Part shown: positions 35,741 through 44,985 of the stretch, in pieces | Layout: each line of letters begins with the position of its first letter | Position numbering within the stretch: the stretch's first letter is position 1 | Source: Promethearchaeota archaeon | GTDB lineage: Archaea; Asgardarchaeota; Lokiarchaeia; Sigyniarchaeales; SOKP01 | Assembly (NCBI GenBank): GCA_019058245.1 | Contig: JAHPZJ010000013.1 | Coordinates: forward strand, 195,166-259,165 | Reading direction: 5' to 3' | Length of the DNA: 64,000 nucleotides | Program-made: the position numbers and the translations under genes | The notes under the pieces: model-generated | Databases searched by the model: none | What the model saw: only the letters and a program-made list of their open reading frames with translations | Told to the model about the DNA's origin: nothing

Positions 35741-38700
35741 ATGACAAATCATCTCATGAATTACAGTAAGATAGGTCAAATACTATCGGAAAATATAGAA
35801 GATCTTATATTCATTCTTAATGAGAAATACAACTGTGAATATAATAACTTTCAGCAATATCCATTTAGTAAAAAAATTAATGATTATGTGCATCCACAAG
35901 ATTTCGAACGAGTATCTAGACTTTTAAAAGACATATTTAAAACAGGTTATGGTTCTGAAGAAATTCAATTAAAGGAGGATGGGAAACCCTTCAAATTCTT
36001 TGAAATTAAAGGAAAGAGCTTTATAGATAGTGAAGATAGCAAAAAAAAAGCATTATTGATTTGCAGAGATATTTCTAAATATAAGAAACTTGAACTTGAT
36101 TTAAAAAGGAGTCAAGCAAGTTTTTATGAAATAACAGATTCTTTACCAGAAATTCAATTTTGGAGATTGCTTCAGTCAAGAAAAGGAATAAATGTGGTGC
36201 AGCAGACATCAGAAATGATTCAATTAGTTTTTGATAATATACCTCAACTAATATGTTGGAAAGATACAAATTCGGTCTACATGGGTTGTAATAAGAATTT
36301 TGCTTTCTTAAATAAATTAACAGAACCAATGAGTATTATTGGTCGAAAAGATGAAGATCTTATTTGGCATAAGGGAAAATTTCATAACTTCATAGATAAA
36401 GAACAAGAGGTTATAAGAAATGATAGACCTCAATATCATGCAATTGAATCAATTAATATTTCTGAAAACCAACAGGCTTGGTTCGAAATTAATAGAATTC
36501 CACTACATGATTCAAAAAATAATGTAGTAGGAATTTTAATTACCTATGAAGATATAACTAATCGAAAATTAACTGAACAAAAATTAAGAGAGTCTGAAAA
36601 AAAATACCGTCATCTATTTGAAAGTTCTTCATATTCTATCATTTTAATTGATAAAAAAGGAAAAATTATTGATTATAATCAAACTACTGAGAACATATTT
36701 GGTAGAAAAATAGCAGATCTTAAAAATAAAAACTTTTTAGAGGTAGGTATAAAACCCGAAAAAATAATTCCTATATTTAAACAGCGATATCAATCTATTT
36801 TAAAAGGAATTATCCCTAACCCCATAGAGATTCAAATTTCGCGATCTGTAGATGGGGCTTTAATGTGGATTAGTATAGATGATTCAATAGTTGAGATTGA
36901 TGGAGAGAATATTTTTCAAGTAATAATACAAGATATCACTGAAAAAAAGATAGCTGAAGAAGAATTAACTGCCCTAAATAGAGAACTAGAACAAAAAGTA
37001 TTAGAGAGGACCAAGGACTTAATAGAATCAGAACAACAATATCGTACCACAATTAATTCACTAAATGATCCATTACATGTTGTTAATAAGGATTTGGAGA
37101 TTATTCTATCAAATAATGCATTAAATTCTTGGCTTGCTGAACTAGGTATTGAGAAGCAGATTGTTAATAAAAAAGTATTTGAAGCATTTCCTTTTTTACC
37201 TGATAAAATTTATAAAGAATATGAAGAGGTATTTAATAGTGGGAAGTCAATACTCACAGTGGGAAGCATAATTTTAAATGAGAAAGAAATATTCACAGAA
37301 ACTAGAAAAATTCCAATTTTTAGCGAAGGATCTGTTAACCAAATTATTACAATTATAAGAGATATTTCTGAAAAAATAAAGGCTGAGCAAGAATTAAAAG
37401 AATCAGAAGAAAAATTTAGAAATATCGCAGAACAATCTTTAATGGGAATAACTGTCATACAAGATGGTGTATATAAATATTTTAATGATAAAGTTACTGA
37501 GACCATTGGATATTCAGTAGAAGATATTAAAAGTTGGGGACCTAATGAATTTCTAAAAATTTTCCATCCTGAAGATCGAGAATTTGTAATGGACCAAGTA
37601 CAGAAAAAACAAGCTGGAGATCCAAATGTTATAAATCAATATCAATATAAAATAATAACAAAAGATGGAGTAAGTAAATGGCTTGACATATTTGCTAAAA
37701 CAATAAATTATGAAGGTCATCCTGCAGATTTAGTAATGACATTTAATATTACCGATAAGATAAAAGCTGAGCAAGAATTAAAAGAATCAGAAGAAAAATT
37801 TAGAATTATCACAGAACAATCGTTAGTAGGAATATCTATTATACAAGATGGTAGATATAAATATTTTAATAAAAGATTCTGTGAGATGAATGGATATTCA
37901 CCAGAAGAGATTAATAGTTGGGTTCCTGATGAATTTGCAAAAATTGTCCATCCTGATGATCGAGAATTTGTAATGGAACAAGCCCGTAAAAAACAAGTTG
38001 GTAATCAGGATATCGTCATTCATTATCAATTTAGAGCGTTAAGAAAAGGTGGGGAGATACAATGGCGTGAAATTTATTCTAGAACAATTACTTATGAGAA
38101 TTCTCCTGCAGATTTAATATTAAGTATTGATATTTCTGATAAGGTTAAAGCTGAGCAGGAATTAAAAAAGTCTGAAAAAAACTTTCGAGACATGATAATG
38201 AATTTAGAGGTTGCATATTATAAAGTCAAATGGAAAGGAAACTTATTATATCATAATCCTGCTTTAAATAAGATAGCAGGTTATGATATTAATGAAGATT
38301 TAACAGAACAACCACCTCCTTTCTTTTGGGAGAATTCTGTTGATAGAGAAGAATATTTAAAAAAATTATTGAAAGATGGATATATTAGAAATTATATTCT
38401 GCCTCTTATAAGGAAAGATAAAGAAAAAATTGTTGTACAAGTTAATGCTCATTTAATAAAGGATGAAAGTAATAATCCAATTGCTATTGAAGGTACCTTT
38501 TCTAATGTAACTGAGAAATTTAGATTAGAGCAAGAATTATTAGAATCTGAAAAGAAATTACGTCAACAGAATATTGAATTAAAAAAATTAGATAAAGTTA
38601 AGAATGACTTTATTACTATGGCTGCTCATGAATTAAAAACACCATTAATATCAATTTCAGGATATACAGATTATATTTTAATAAAACATCGAGAACATCT

Positions 38701-39289
38701 TAAAACAGAAGTTACAAGAGATTTATTAATCGTTCAAAGAAATGTTAAACGATTAGAAATGTTAATGGATCAATTATTAGATGTCATGAAAATTGATGAA
38801 AATGTGCTTGAACTAAAGAAAGAGCTAGTAAATGTAAGTAAAATTATCAGTGATTGTCTTGATGAGCTTAGTTATCTTATCAATGAAAAAAATCTCGAAA
38901 TCATATTGAAGATGGAACATGAAATTTTATTAAATGTTGATCCTATGCGTATCTCCACAGCTTTTACTAATTTATTATCAAATGCTATTAAATATACATC
39001 AGATTATGGTTGGATTGAGATTTCTGCTAATAAAAAGGATTACGAATATATTTTTAAAGTGAAAGATAATGGAGTTGGATTAACTCAAGATGAAATTGGA
39101 AGGCTATTCAAAAAATTTGAAAGAATAAAGCCCACATTATCAAATAAGAATATAAATATTAAAGACTCTGGAACGGGTCTAGGACTATACATTACTAAGG
39201 GAATTATTACGACCCATGGAGGTAGCATCTGGGCAGAATCAAAAGGACCTAATAAAGGAACCTCATTTATTTTTTCAATCCCTATATAA
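35741..39289 (+). CDS. soluble multi-PAS sensor histidine kinase
   Basis: Encodes about 1182 residues from ATG 35741 (TTG 35735 possible). No membrane helix is seen, so it should sense inside the cell. About seven PAS domains run from 10 to 945. The three near 550-930 are spaced by 384 bases and begin with the same AEQELK-x-SE linker. HisKA follows, with MAAHELKTPLISISGYTDYIL (phospho-accepting His about 965), then HATPase_c with NAIKYTS, DNGVGL and GTGLGLYI. No response regulator or receiver domain is adjacent, so the phosphoryl target is elsewhere. PAS ligand (haem, flavin or none) cannot be told. Confidence 0.92.
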   Translation: MTNHLMNYSKIGQILSENIEDLIFILNEKYNCEYNNFQQYPFSKKINDYVHPQDFERVSRLLKDIFKTGYGSEEIQLKEDGKPFKFFEIKGKSFIDSEDSKKKALLICRDISKYKKLELDLKRSQASFYEITDSLPEIQFWRLLQSRKGINVVQQTSEMIQLVFDNIPQLICWKDTNSVYMGCNKNFAFLNKLTEPMSIIGRKDEDLIWHKGKFHNFIDKEQEVIRNDRPQYHAIESINISENQQAWFEINRIPLHDSKNNVVGILITYEDITNRKLTEQKLRESEKKYRHLFESSSYSIILIDKKGKIIDYNQTTENIFGRKIADLKNKNFLEVGIKPEKIIPIFKQRYQSILKGIIPNPIEIQISRSVDGALMWISIDDSIVEIDGENIFQVIIQDITEKKIAEEELTALNRELEQKVLERTKDLIESEQQYRTTINSLNDPLHVVNKDLEIILSNNALNSWLAELGIEKQIVNKKVFEAFPFLPDKIYKEYEEVFNSGKSILTVGSIILNEKEIFTETRKIPIFSEGSVNQIITIIRDISEKIKAEQELKESEEKFRNIAEQSLMGITVIQDGVYKYFNDKVTETIGYSVEDIKSWGPNEFLKIFHPEDREFVMDQVQKKQAGDPNVINQYQYKIITKDGVSKWLDIFAKTINYEGHPADLVMTFNITDKIKAEQELKESEEKFRIITEQSLVGISIIQDGRYKYFNKRFCEMNGYSPEEINSWVPDEFAKIVHPDDREFVMEQARKKQVGNQDIVIHYQFRALRKGGEIQWREIYSRTITYENSPADLILSIDISDKVKAEQELKKSEKNFRDMIMNLEVAYYKVKWKGNLLYHNPALNKIAGYDINEDLTEQPPPFFWENSVDREEYLKKLLKDGYIRNYILPLIRKDKEKIVVQVNAHLIKDESNNPIAIEGTFSNVTEKFRLEQELLESEKKLRQQNIELKKLDKVKNDFITMAAHELKTPLISISGYTDYILIKHREHLKTEVTRDLLIVQRNVKRLEMLMDQLLDVMKIDENVLELKKELVNVSKIISDCLDELSYLINEKNLEIILKMEHEILLNVDPMRISTAFTNLLSNAIKYTSDYGWIEISANKKDYEYIFKVKDNGVGLTQDEIGRLFKKFERIKPTLSNKNINIKDSGTGLGLYITKGIITTHGGSIWAESKGPNKGTSFIFSIPI
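37382..38189 (+). repeat. tandem PAS-unit repeats, 384-base period
   Basis: The string gctgagcaagaattaaaag occurs at 37382 and 37766, and as gctgagcaggaattaaaaa at 38150: two equal steps of 384 bases (128 codons). The PAS units between them remain alike in protein (QSLMGITVIQDGVYKYFND against QSLVGISIIQDGRYKYFNK; both continue with HP-x-DREFVM). This points to recent duplication inside the kinase gene. Confidence 0.8.
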
Positions 39290-39476
39290 ATCCTAGGAGT
39301 ACTCAAATTTTATTCTCTAGATTTTATCTTTAAATGATTATATTATAATGATTTAAATTCTGTTGTTATCAATTTTTTCTTTAATATTAAACAGAAATTT
39401 ATTTATCCATAATGATAAATTAATTATCTCTAAGAAATTAAATTAAAATATTATTTGTTATGTATGAAACTGTATA

Positions 39477-41606
39477 ATGTCTACATTAATAATAACTGAA
39501 AAGGCTAAGGCCGCAGAAGCTATTGCAAATGCAATAGGCGCAGTAAAAAAAGTTAAAAAAACAAAATTTTTAACAATATATTCAATTCCCTCTAAAAATT
39601 TCTATATAATTCCCTTAAGGGGACATATTCTTGAATACAGAAATACTTTTGCCTTTAAAAGCTGGACAAAAACAAATCCACGAGACATTATAACTAATCC
39701 TGAAACAATTGAAAAAGTTCCAATAGACTATGCTGGACCATATATAAAAATATTAAAGGAATATTCAAAAAATTCAAAACATTGTATTATTGGTACTGAT
39801 GCAGATATTGAAGGGTGTAATATTGGTTTATTTGATGCGCTTCCTTTTGTGAAGGAAATTAATCCAAATATAAAAATATCTCAATTGTGGCTTAGTTCCC
39901 TTCAGAAAAATGAAATCCTTAATAAACTAAATAGTCTTATCCCACCAAAATATAGTTGGGGGCAGACTGGGGAAGTAAGAGCTATAATTGATGCATTTAT
40001 AGGATTTTCTGCTACTAGAGAAGTTACAAATACATTAAGACCTTTATTAAATAAATTTAATATAAAATTTGTTTCTATCGGTCGAGTTCAGACAAGTCTT
40101 CTATATTTAATATTTCTTCGGGAAAAGGAGATTATTGAATTCATTCCTAAACCCTATTTCCTAATCGATGCAATTTTAGTTCATACCAACGGTATTTTTC
40201 GAGCTCATCATGATCTTAATCCGTTTTCAAAAGATCAAGAAAGACAGATGAGAAAAATCTATGAAAATATTAAATATGAAAAAGTTGGAAAAATTATCGA
40301 TAATTCTAAGACTAAAAATAGAAGAGAACCTCCAAGTCCATTAAATACATCACAAGCATTAGTTCTATTAACAAAATGTCTGAAGATTTCCGCAAATATA
40401 GCTATGAGAACTATGAATGCATTATATCTTAACAAAATTATCTCTTATCCTAGAACGGATAGTGATGTTTATAAATCAGATTTTAATCATATTGAGATCT
40501 TACAAAAATTTATTCATCATTCACAGTTTAATAGCTATACAACTGATTTACTTAAGAATAATAGGATTAAACCAACTATAGGAAAAAAGGATATGGGAGA
40601 TCATCCTCCTATTACCCCTCTTGAGGCCTTAGAACCGGGTAATTCCAGATTCGAAAATACTATCCAAAAAAAAGTATATGACATTCTTACTCGTCATTAT
40701 TTAGCTCTTTTTGGAGAAGCAGCTATAGAGTCAAGACAAAAATTAAAAGTAAACATTAAAGATGAACCTTTTACCGCTAGAACAGTTTCATTAATTAAGC
40801 AAGGTTTTCTGGAAATAGCTCCATTTCTCAAGCCTAGTTACGAGAAAGAAATTCAAATAATCTCTAACGAAATACCAATAAAAGAAATTTTGCTTGAAGA
40901 AAAAGAATCAAAGCCACCATCAAGATATAATGATACATCTCTTCTAAAATTAATGGAAAAAAATCATCTTGGAACGAAATCAACCAGACCAATTATTATA
41001 AAATTATTGCAATCCCGCAAATTAATTAAAAGAATTAAATATCATTATTTTGTAACTGAGTTCGGTAATTTTTTGATGAAGTATTTAATTAAAATATGGT
41101 TACCCTTTTTAAAACCGGAATTTACTAAAACAGTGGAAGAAAAACTTGAAGAGATTAAAAATAGTAAAAGATCAATGAATTCTATAATAAACGAGGTAAG
41201 AAATGAATTTTTAATCTTATTTGATAAATTCTTAGAAAATAAACATAAATTGAATACTAAAATTAGTAATTATAAAATTGAATATAAAACTCCATTAACA
41301 TCATCAAATTGTCCCTTTTGCAAAAAATATCCTATGAAATTCATTAATGCAAAAAAAAGTAGGTTTTTAGTCTGTTCTGATGAAAAATGTAAACAATTTT
41401 TATCTTTACCTAAGAATGGTAAACTAGAATTATTAGATTCTATTTGTTCATTGTGCAATTTTAATATTTTTAAGGTAATACTTAATAAAAATAATAAATC
41501 CATTACTTATTATTTATGTCCTAACTGTTGGAATATGGATCATTCGAAATTTTGTTCTAATTGTAGTGAATATACAATTTCTAAAGGAAAGTGCATAAAA
41601 AAATAA
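39477..41606 (+). CDS. topA: type IA DNA topoisomerase with C-terminal zinc fingers
   Basis: Encodes 709 residues. It relaxes negatively supercoiled DNA by single-strand passage. The N-terminal Toprim domain has TEKAKAAEAIA and IIGTDADIEGCNIG with the acidic metal ligands. The catalytic Tyr lies in NKIISYPRTDSDVY. Further family blocks are SIGRVQTSLLYLIF, KKDMGDHPPITPL and the helical bundle with LGTKSTRPIIIKLL. The C-terminal part (about 600-709) has zinc-finger Cys pairs (CPFC, CSDEKC; CSLC, CPNC; CSNC). This is the archaeal topoisomerase I group rather than reverse gyrase, since no helicase part is present. The gene stands alone. Confidence 0.9.
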   Translation: MSTLIITEKAKAAEAIANAIGAVKKVKKTKFLTIYSIPSKNFYIIPLRGHILEYRNTFAFKSWTKTNPRDIITNPETIEKVPIDYAGPYIKILKEYSKNSKHCIIGTDADIEGCNIGLFDALPFVKEINPNIKISQLWLSSLQKNEILNKLNSLIPPKYSWGQTGEVRAIIDAFIGFSATREVTNTLRPLLNKFNIKFVSIGRVQTSLLYLIFLREKEIIEFIPKPYFLIDAILVHTNGIFRAHHDLNPFSKDQERQMRKIYENIKYEKVGKIIDNSKTKNRREPPSPLNTSQALVLLTKCLKISANIAMRTMNALYLNKIISYPRTDSDVYKSDFNHIEILQKFIHHSQFNSYTTDLLKNNRIKPTIGKKDMGDHPPITPLEALEPGNSRFENTIQKKVYDILTRHYLALFGEAAIESRQKLKVNIKDEPFTARTVSLIKQGFLEIAPFLKPSYEKEIQIISNEIPIKEILLEEKESKPPSRYNDTSLLKLMEKNHLGTKSTRPIIIKLLQSRKLIKRIKYHYFVTEFGNFLMKYLIKIWLPFLKPEFTKTVEEKLEEIKNSKRSMNSIINEVRNEFLILFDKFLENKHKLNTKISNYKIEYKTPLTSSNCPFCKKYPMKFINAKKSRFLVCSDEKCKQFLSLPKNGKLELLDSICSLCNFNIFKVILNKNNKSITYYLCPNCWNMDHSKFCSNCSEYTISKGKCIKK

Positions 41607-41755
41607 AATTATACTTATTATAATAAACAAAGAAGCTTAGTATAGAATTCTAAAATTATAAATAAATTTAGCTTTATCTTTTTAACACTATGATTAATAT
41701 AGCTTTTTCTTTAATATATTCCAATAAATTTATATTTTAGAAAATTTGATTTTTT

Positions 41756-42094
41756 CTATATAAAATCATTTGAATCGAAACGATAAGCTGCACGAGTTAA
41801 TCCAACATAATTGTCACTAATCTTATAATACATTTTCCCATTAACAATTTTTTTCTGTAAATAACTATTTTTAATAGTATGGTTTATACCATGAATCATT
41901 GTACCCAAAGTAACTGCACCTATAAACCCATGTTGTTTTTTTGTGACTCTTATTAATTCTAGTTCAGAATGCCATTGACCATCTAAAAGAGCAATAAGTA
42001 TTTCATTTTTTATTGGAGTTTTGATGTCTTTAATTTTATTGAATAAATTAGAATAGCTTGGTTTATAAAAACTTTTATCATCTAAATTTGTCAT
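41756..42094 (-). CDS. small winged-helix-like protein beside actin locus
   Basis: Encodes 112 residues. The middle (KNEILIALLDGQWHSELELIRVTKKQ, then GAVTLGTMIHGINHTIKNSYLQKKIVNGKMYYKIS) resembles a winged-helix domain: a helix pair, recognition-type helix and a beta wing ending in YYKIS. It may regulate transcription. It lies 118 bases downstream of the actin-related gene on the same strand. The target is unknown; the fold call is from pattern only. Confidence 0.55.
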   Translation of the reverse strand: MTNLDDKSFYKPSYSNLFNKIKDIKTPIKNEILIALLDGQWHSELELIRVTKKQHGFIGAVTLGTMIHGINHTIKNSYLQKKIVNGKMYYKISDNYVGLTRAAYRFDSNDFI

Positions 42095-42212
42095 ATGTTA
42101 TACTCCTTTAAAACAAGTGTTTATAATATGAATAAATATTGAGATATATTATTTAATGAAATATAATATCTAGATGTTATTAAGATATATTTGGTATATA
42201 TAAGATAAAGAA

Positions 42213-43334
42213 TTATAGAAGATTTGGGGGAATTCCTTCATTAAAATATTTAGCTCGAGTAATCCAATTTTGGGAAAATTCTGGAATCATCGCTAATATA
42301 GATCCCCCAATCCATACTGAAAATGTACGTTCCATAGGAGCAATAATTCTTATAACTTGATTTTTTTTCTTTCTTCTTGCTAACTCTAATTCTAATTCTT
42401 GATAGATACGTGACTTTAGATTAGGAAACATGGATGATCCTCCCGAAAGAAAAATATTATTTAATAACTCTGGACGAACATCTAAATCACAAGCTTCAAT
42501 AACATCCATGATGGCAATATGTAAAGCATCTTCCTCTAATTCCGAAGTTGGTTTAAATAATATTTCTGGTACAATAAATCTTTCTTTATTGAGAGAAATA
42601 GTTGAACCATCTGGTAAAGAATATTCTTTTTCATATTGTTCACTCCGTTTTAGATCTTCTTTATAATCTAATGAAACAAAGCAAGCTTTTTCCTTTAAAA
42701 CTCTGACTAATTCTCTACGTATTGAAGAATCAACAGACCATCCAATTGATTCTAAAATTTGTTCCATATAATGTGTTAAAGCTCTGCCACCAATATCCAG
42801 AATGCGTACAGCATGCTCCAATTTGTATCCCTCATATATAGGAACAATTCTAGTATTACTGTCGCCTATCTCCACGATTAATCCTGTTTGAAATCCTCCT
42901 GAATAGAGAGTTAGCATTGAATCTAAAACAGGATAAAACGACATACATTGATAGCGTTCTAAGAATAATTCAAATATTTTCTCCAAATCTTTATATGGAA
43001 ATAACGGATGTACAGAAAATAATACATTTACTAATGTAGGATCTACTCGTAAATTATAAAAAATATATTCAATTATATTCTTGAAATGATTCCAATCAAC
43101 GACAATTCCTTTTTCGATAGGATGAAAGATTTTATATAAGCCTATTGATTGAATTTCATCTCCTACGTATAATTCATCTTCTCGAGACTTTTTAGATTCA
43201 TAATCAACATTAACATTTTGATACTTAGGTTTCCCAACCATGGTTAAAAAAACTTGACTAGGAGAATCCTCCCCTGCAAAACCTATTTTTGAAGAAAATT
43301 GACCAATGTCTAAAACAACTGTTAAATTTCCCAT
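42213..43334 (-). CDS. actin-family protein (actin-related, Asgard type)
   Basis: Encodes 373 residues, about actin length, and aligns along its whole length with eukaryotic actin: KIGFAGEDSP, YVGDEIQSI, PIEKGIVVDWNHF, VPIYEGYKLEHAVRILDIGGR, LPDGSTISLNKERF, NIFLSGGSSMFP and IIAPMERTFSVWIGGSILA. Several catalytic positions differ: actin Gln137 is Asp138, Asp154 is Glu155 and His161 is Arg162, while Asp157 is kept (Asp158). Phosphate loop 1 reads DIGQFSS instead of DNGSGM. It should bind ATP but may hydrolyse it slowly or not at all. That places it with actin-related proteins rather than typical lokiactin. A polyproline-rich gene lies upstream on the same strand. Confidence 0.92.
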   Translation of the reverse strand: MGNLTVVLDIGQFSSKIGFAGEDSPSQVFLTMVGKPKYQNVNVDYESKKSREDELYVGDEIQSIGLYKIFHPIEKGIVVDWNHFKNIIEYIFYNLRVDPTLVNVLFSVHPLFPYKDLEKIFELFLERYQCMSFYPVLDSMLTLYSGGFQTGLIVEIGDSNTRIVPIYEGYKLEHAVRILDIGGRALTHYMEQILESIGWSVDSSIRRELVRVLKEKACFVSLDYKEDLKRSEQYEKEYSLPDGSTISLNKERFIVPEILFKPTSELEEDALHIAIMDVIEACDLDVRPELLNNIFLSGGSSMFPNLKSRIYQELELELARRKKKNQVIRIIAPMERTFSVWIGGSILAMIPEFSQNWITRAKYFNEGIPPNLL

Positions 43335-43385
43335 TGGTTATTACAATTTAAATTATTTTGTAGACAATTAGCCTAAATAATACTA

Positions 43386-43398
43386 TCTTATATATTAT
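43386..43398 (-). promoter_or_regulatory. candidate TATA box of the actin-related gene
   Basis: On the minus strand the sequence aataatatataag lies about 55-60 bases before the ATG at 43334. That would give a leader of about 30 bases if transcription begins some 25 bases past the box. It is plausible but AT-rich DNA makes such matches common. Confidence 0.3.
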
Positions 43399-43606
43399 TT
43401 TAATTATTAAAAAAATATGTTTAAATTTTGAACAATAAAATCTTTAATTAACACTAAAAAAGTAGGGTTCTATTTTCAAAATATAATAAAGCTTCCCAAT
43501 TGATGGATAAAGAACTTTATTGAAAGAATAAAGAAAAAATTTAAAAAACAGATAAATATAGAGCAGATTCGAACTCAATAATCTTTTTTTATTAAAAATT
43601 AAGCTT

Positions 43607-44329
43607 TCATTCTCCCCTCATAATTTTCTTTAGACGATTTAGTTCATCTAACATTTCATCACGAAGAGATCCTAAACCTCCGCCTGTTTTTGGGGCTATT
43701 GCTGATGCTCCAGGGACAGGTGCTCCTGGAGGTTTTGGAAGGGTACCACCTGGAGGTCCAGGTCTTTTAGCAAATGAGGTTGGTGCCGCAGGGGGGCCAC
43801 TACTAGAAGGTGCACCAGGAGCTTTAGGAGGTCCACCTCCCGCTGGAGGTAATTTTGGAGCTGGAGGCAAACTTGGTTTTTTAGGGGGTCCACCACTTGA
43901 AGGCGCGGCAGGGGGACCTACTTTTTTAGGGGGTCCACCACTTGAAGGCGCGGCAGGGGGACCTACTTTTTTAGGGGGTCCACCACCTGGAGGTGCAGGA
44001 GCGCTAGGAACAGTTAATGCAGGAGCTGCTGGAGCGGTAGGTGTAGAAGCGGTACCTCCACCACTACTTAATAAGCTAAATAATGTACTGGCTGCTGCTG
44101 TTTTTGCCCCCTCACTTGTGGGAGCTACTATTTTTTTAGAGGAGGTACTAACAGTTTGAACTTCTTCAACAACAGAAACTTCCTTCAGATCCTTCTGAGC
44201 TTTAGCCAAAGATTTGATAAAATCATTTATTCCTTTAACTGTCTCTTCTAGATCATCAGCTAAAGAAGTTAATCCTTTTTTCATAAAATTAATAACTCTT
44301 TCAACTTTTTTCTGTTCTTTTGAAACCAC
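43607..44329 (-). CDS. polyproline-rich protein with terminal helices
   Basis: Encodes 240 residues from a GTG or nearby ATG; I keep the frame start at 44329. Residues 1-55 are a helical coil (KKVERVINFMKKGLTSLADDLEETVKGINDF). Residues 110-215 are almost only Pro, Gly, Ala, Ser and Lys, with repeats GGPPKKVGPPAAPSS and many GPP and PPAP runs. The last 25 residues form an amphipathic helix (LRDEMLDELNRLKKIM). The order helix, polyproline, C-terminal helix recalls Ena/VASP or WASP-type actin regulators, whose prolines bind profilin. Next to an actin-family gene this is a strong lead. No WH2 motif is clear. Local GC is far above the window average. Confidence 0.75.
   Translation of the reverse strand: MVSKEQKKVERVINFMKKGLTSLADDLEETVKGINDFIKSLAKAQKDLKEVSVVEEVQTVSTSSKKIVAPTSEGAKTAAASTLFSLLSSGGGTASTPTAPAAPALTVPSAPAPPGGGPPKKVGPPAAPSSGGPPKKVGPPAAPSSGGPPKKPSLPPAPKLPPAGGGPPKAPGAPSSSGPPAAPTSFAKRPGPPGGTLPKPPGAPVPGASAIAPKTGGGLGSLRDEMLDELNRLKKIMRGE
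43883..43990. repeat. 45-base tandem repeat within polyproline gene
   Basis: A 45-base unit starting agggggtccaccacttgaag occurs at 43883-43927 and 43928-43972 with no difference that I can see, and a third, diverged part starts at 43973. It encodes the 15-residue unit GGPPKKVGPPAAPSS. The identity suggests recent expansion, so copy number may vary between strains. Confidence 0.85.
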
Positions 44330-44628
44330 GTTCTACTCAATTCCTCTAATATTATTGAAAAATCGATAAATATTAAAAATACTAATTATAATGATTATAT
44401 TTTAATTATATTAATAAGTATATATAATTTTATTTCATTCTTATCTTATTCTATACTTAAGTACTAAAAATATCCAAAAAAACATTAATTAATTAAATAG
44501 CTAAACTAATAATATTATATAACATATTTCATTAGTAAGTTTAAAAATTAATTACATTATAAATTATAAAATATAATAAAAAACAAGACACGAATAATAA
44601 ATTTTAAAGTGCATTGGTGAAAAAAAAT
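44330..44628. other. AT-rich spacer, divergent
   Basis: About 300 bases between the polyproline gene (minus) and the interrupted small gene (plus). It is AT-rich with short A/T runs and no gene, repeat or structured RNA that I can see. It probably holds the promoters of both neighbours. Confidence 0.3.
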
Positions 44629-44925
44629 ATGCCTAAACGTGAACTCTTCATAATAGGCTTAACATCTCGTTAGGTTTGTGAAAAAAGGGTATATGAAATT
44701 GTAAATGAGCTTAAAATACCTCTGATAGACGAAAGAGTCTATGATAAAGTAAATTTTAGTGCGGGATCAGCCATCGCTTCTGTAATCTTCAGATTTGAGG
44801 AAGATGAATCAGTTATCCGTGGCTTTCTCGGTTTGGCGGAATACTTTCATACAGTTGTAATTAAAAAGAAGGATGAATTTTATATTCCCCATGCCAGTAT
44901 TTTATTCAAATTGGAAAGTGCTTAA
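44629..44925 (+). pseudogene. 98-codon gene interrupted by one in-frame TAG
   Basis: From ATG 44629 (or GTG 44617) the frame reads MPKRELFIIGLTSR, then TAG at 44671-44673, then continues without a break for 83 codons (VCEKRVYEIVNELKIPL, VNFSAGSAIASVIFRFEED, FHTVVIKKKDEFYIPHAS) to TAA. The downstream part is clearly coding-like in composition and has no start codon of its own near its front. Nonsense mutation, sequencing error or readthrough are all possible. TAG is an ordinary stop elsewhere in the window. I do not recognise the family; it looks like a small alpha/beta domain. Confidence 0.6.
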
Positions 44926-44985
44926 ATTAAATTTTTTTTACTTTTCTTTTATTATCGTATTTTTTCCTTTTTCAAAACTCCTTTA

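Noticed and set aside
43560..43590. A gttcgaatc string on the minus strand resembling a tRNA T loop
   Set aside because: The flanking bases cannot form the five-pair T stem and there is no acceptor or anticodon arm around it.
43696..43896. A second open frame inside the polyproline gene on the same strand
   Set aside because: It arises because the repeated GC-rich sequence lacks stops in several frames; the Pro/Gly frame has the helical ends and is longer.
44671..44673. Pyrrolysine insertion at the TAG
   Set aside because: At least five genes in the window end in TAG with normal downstream sequence, and no pyl genes are present here, so recoding is not favoured. The stop itself is kept as a finding.
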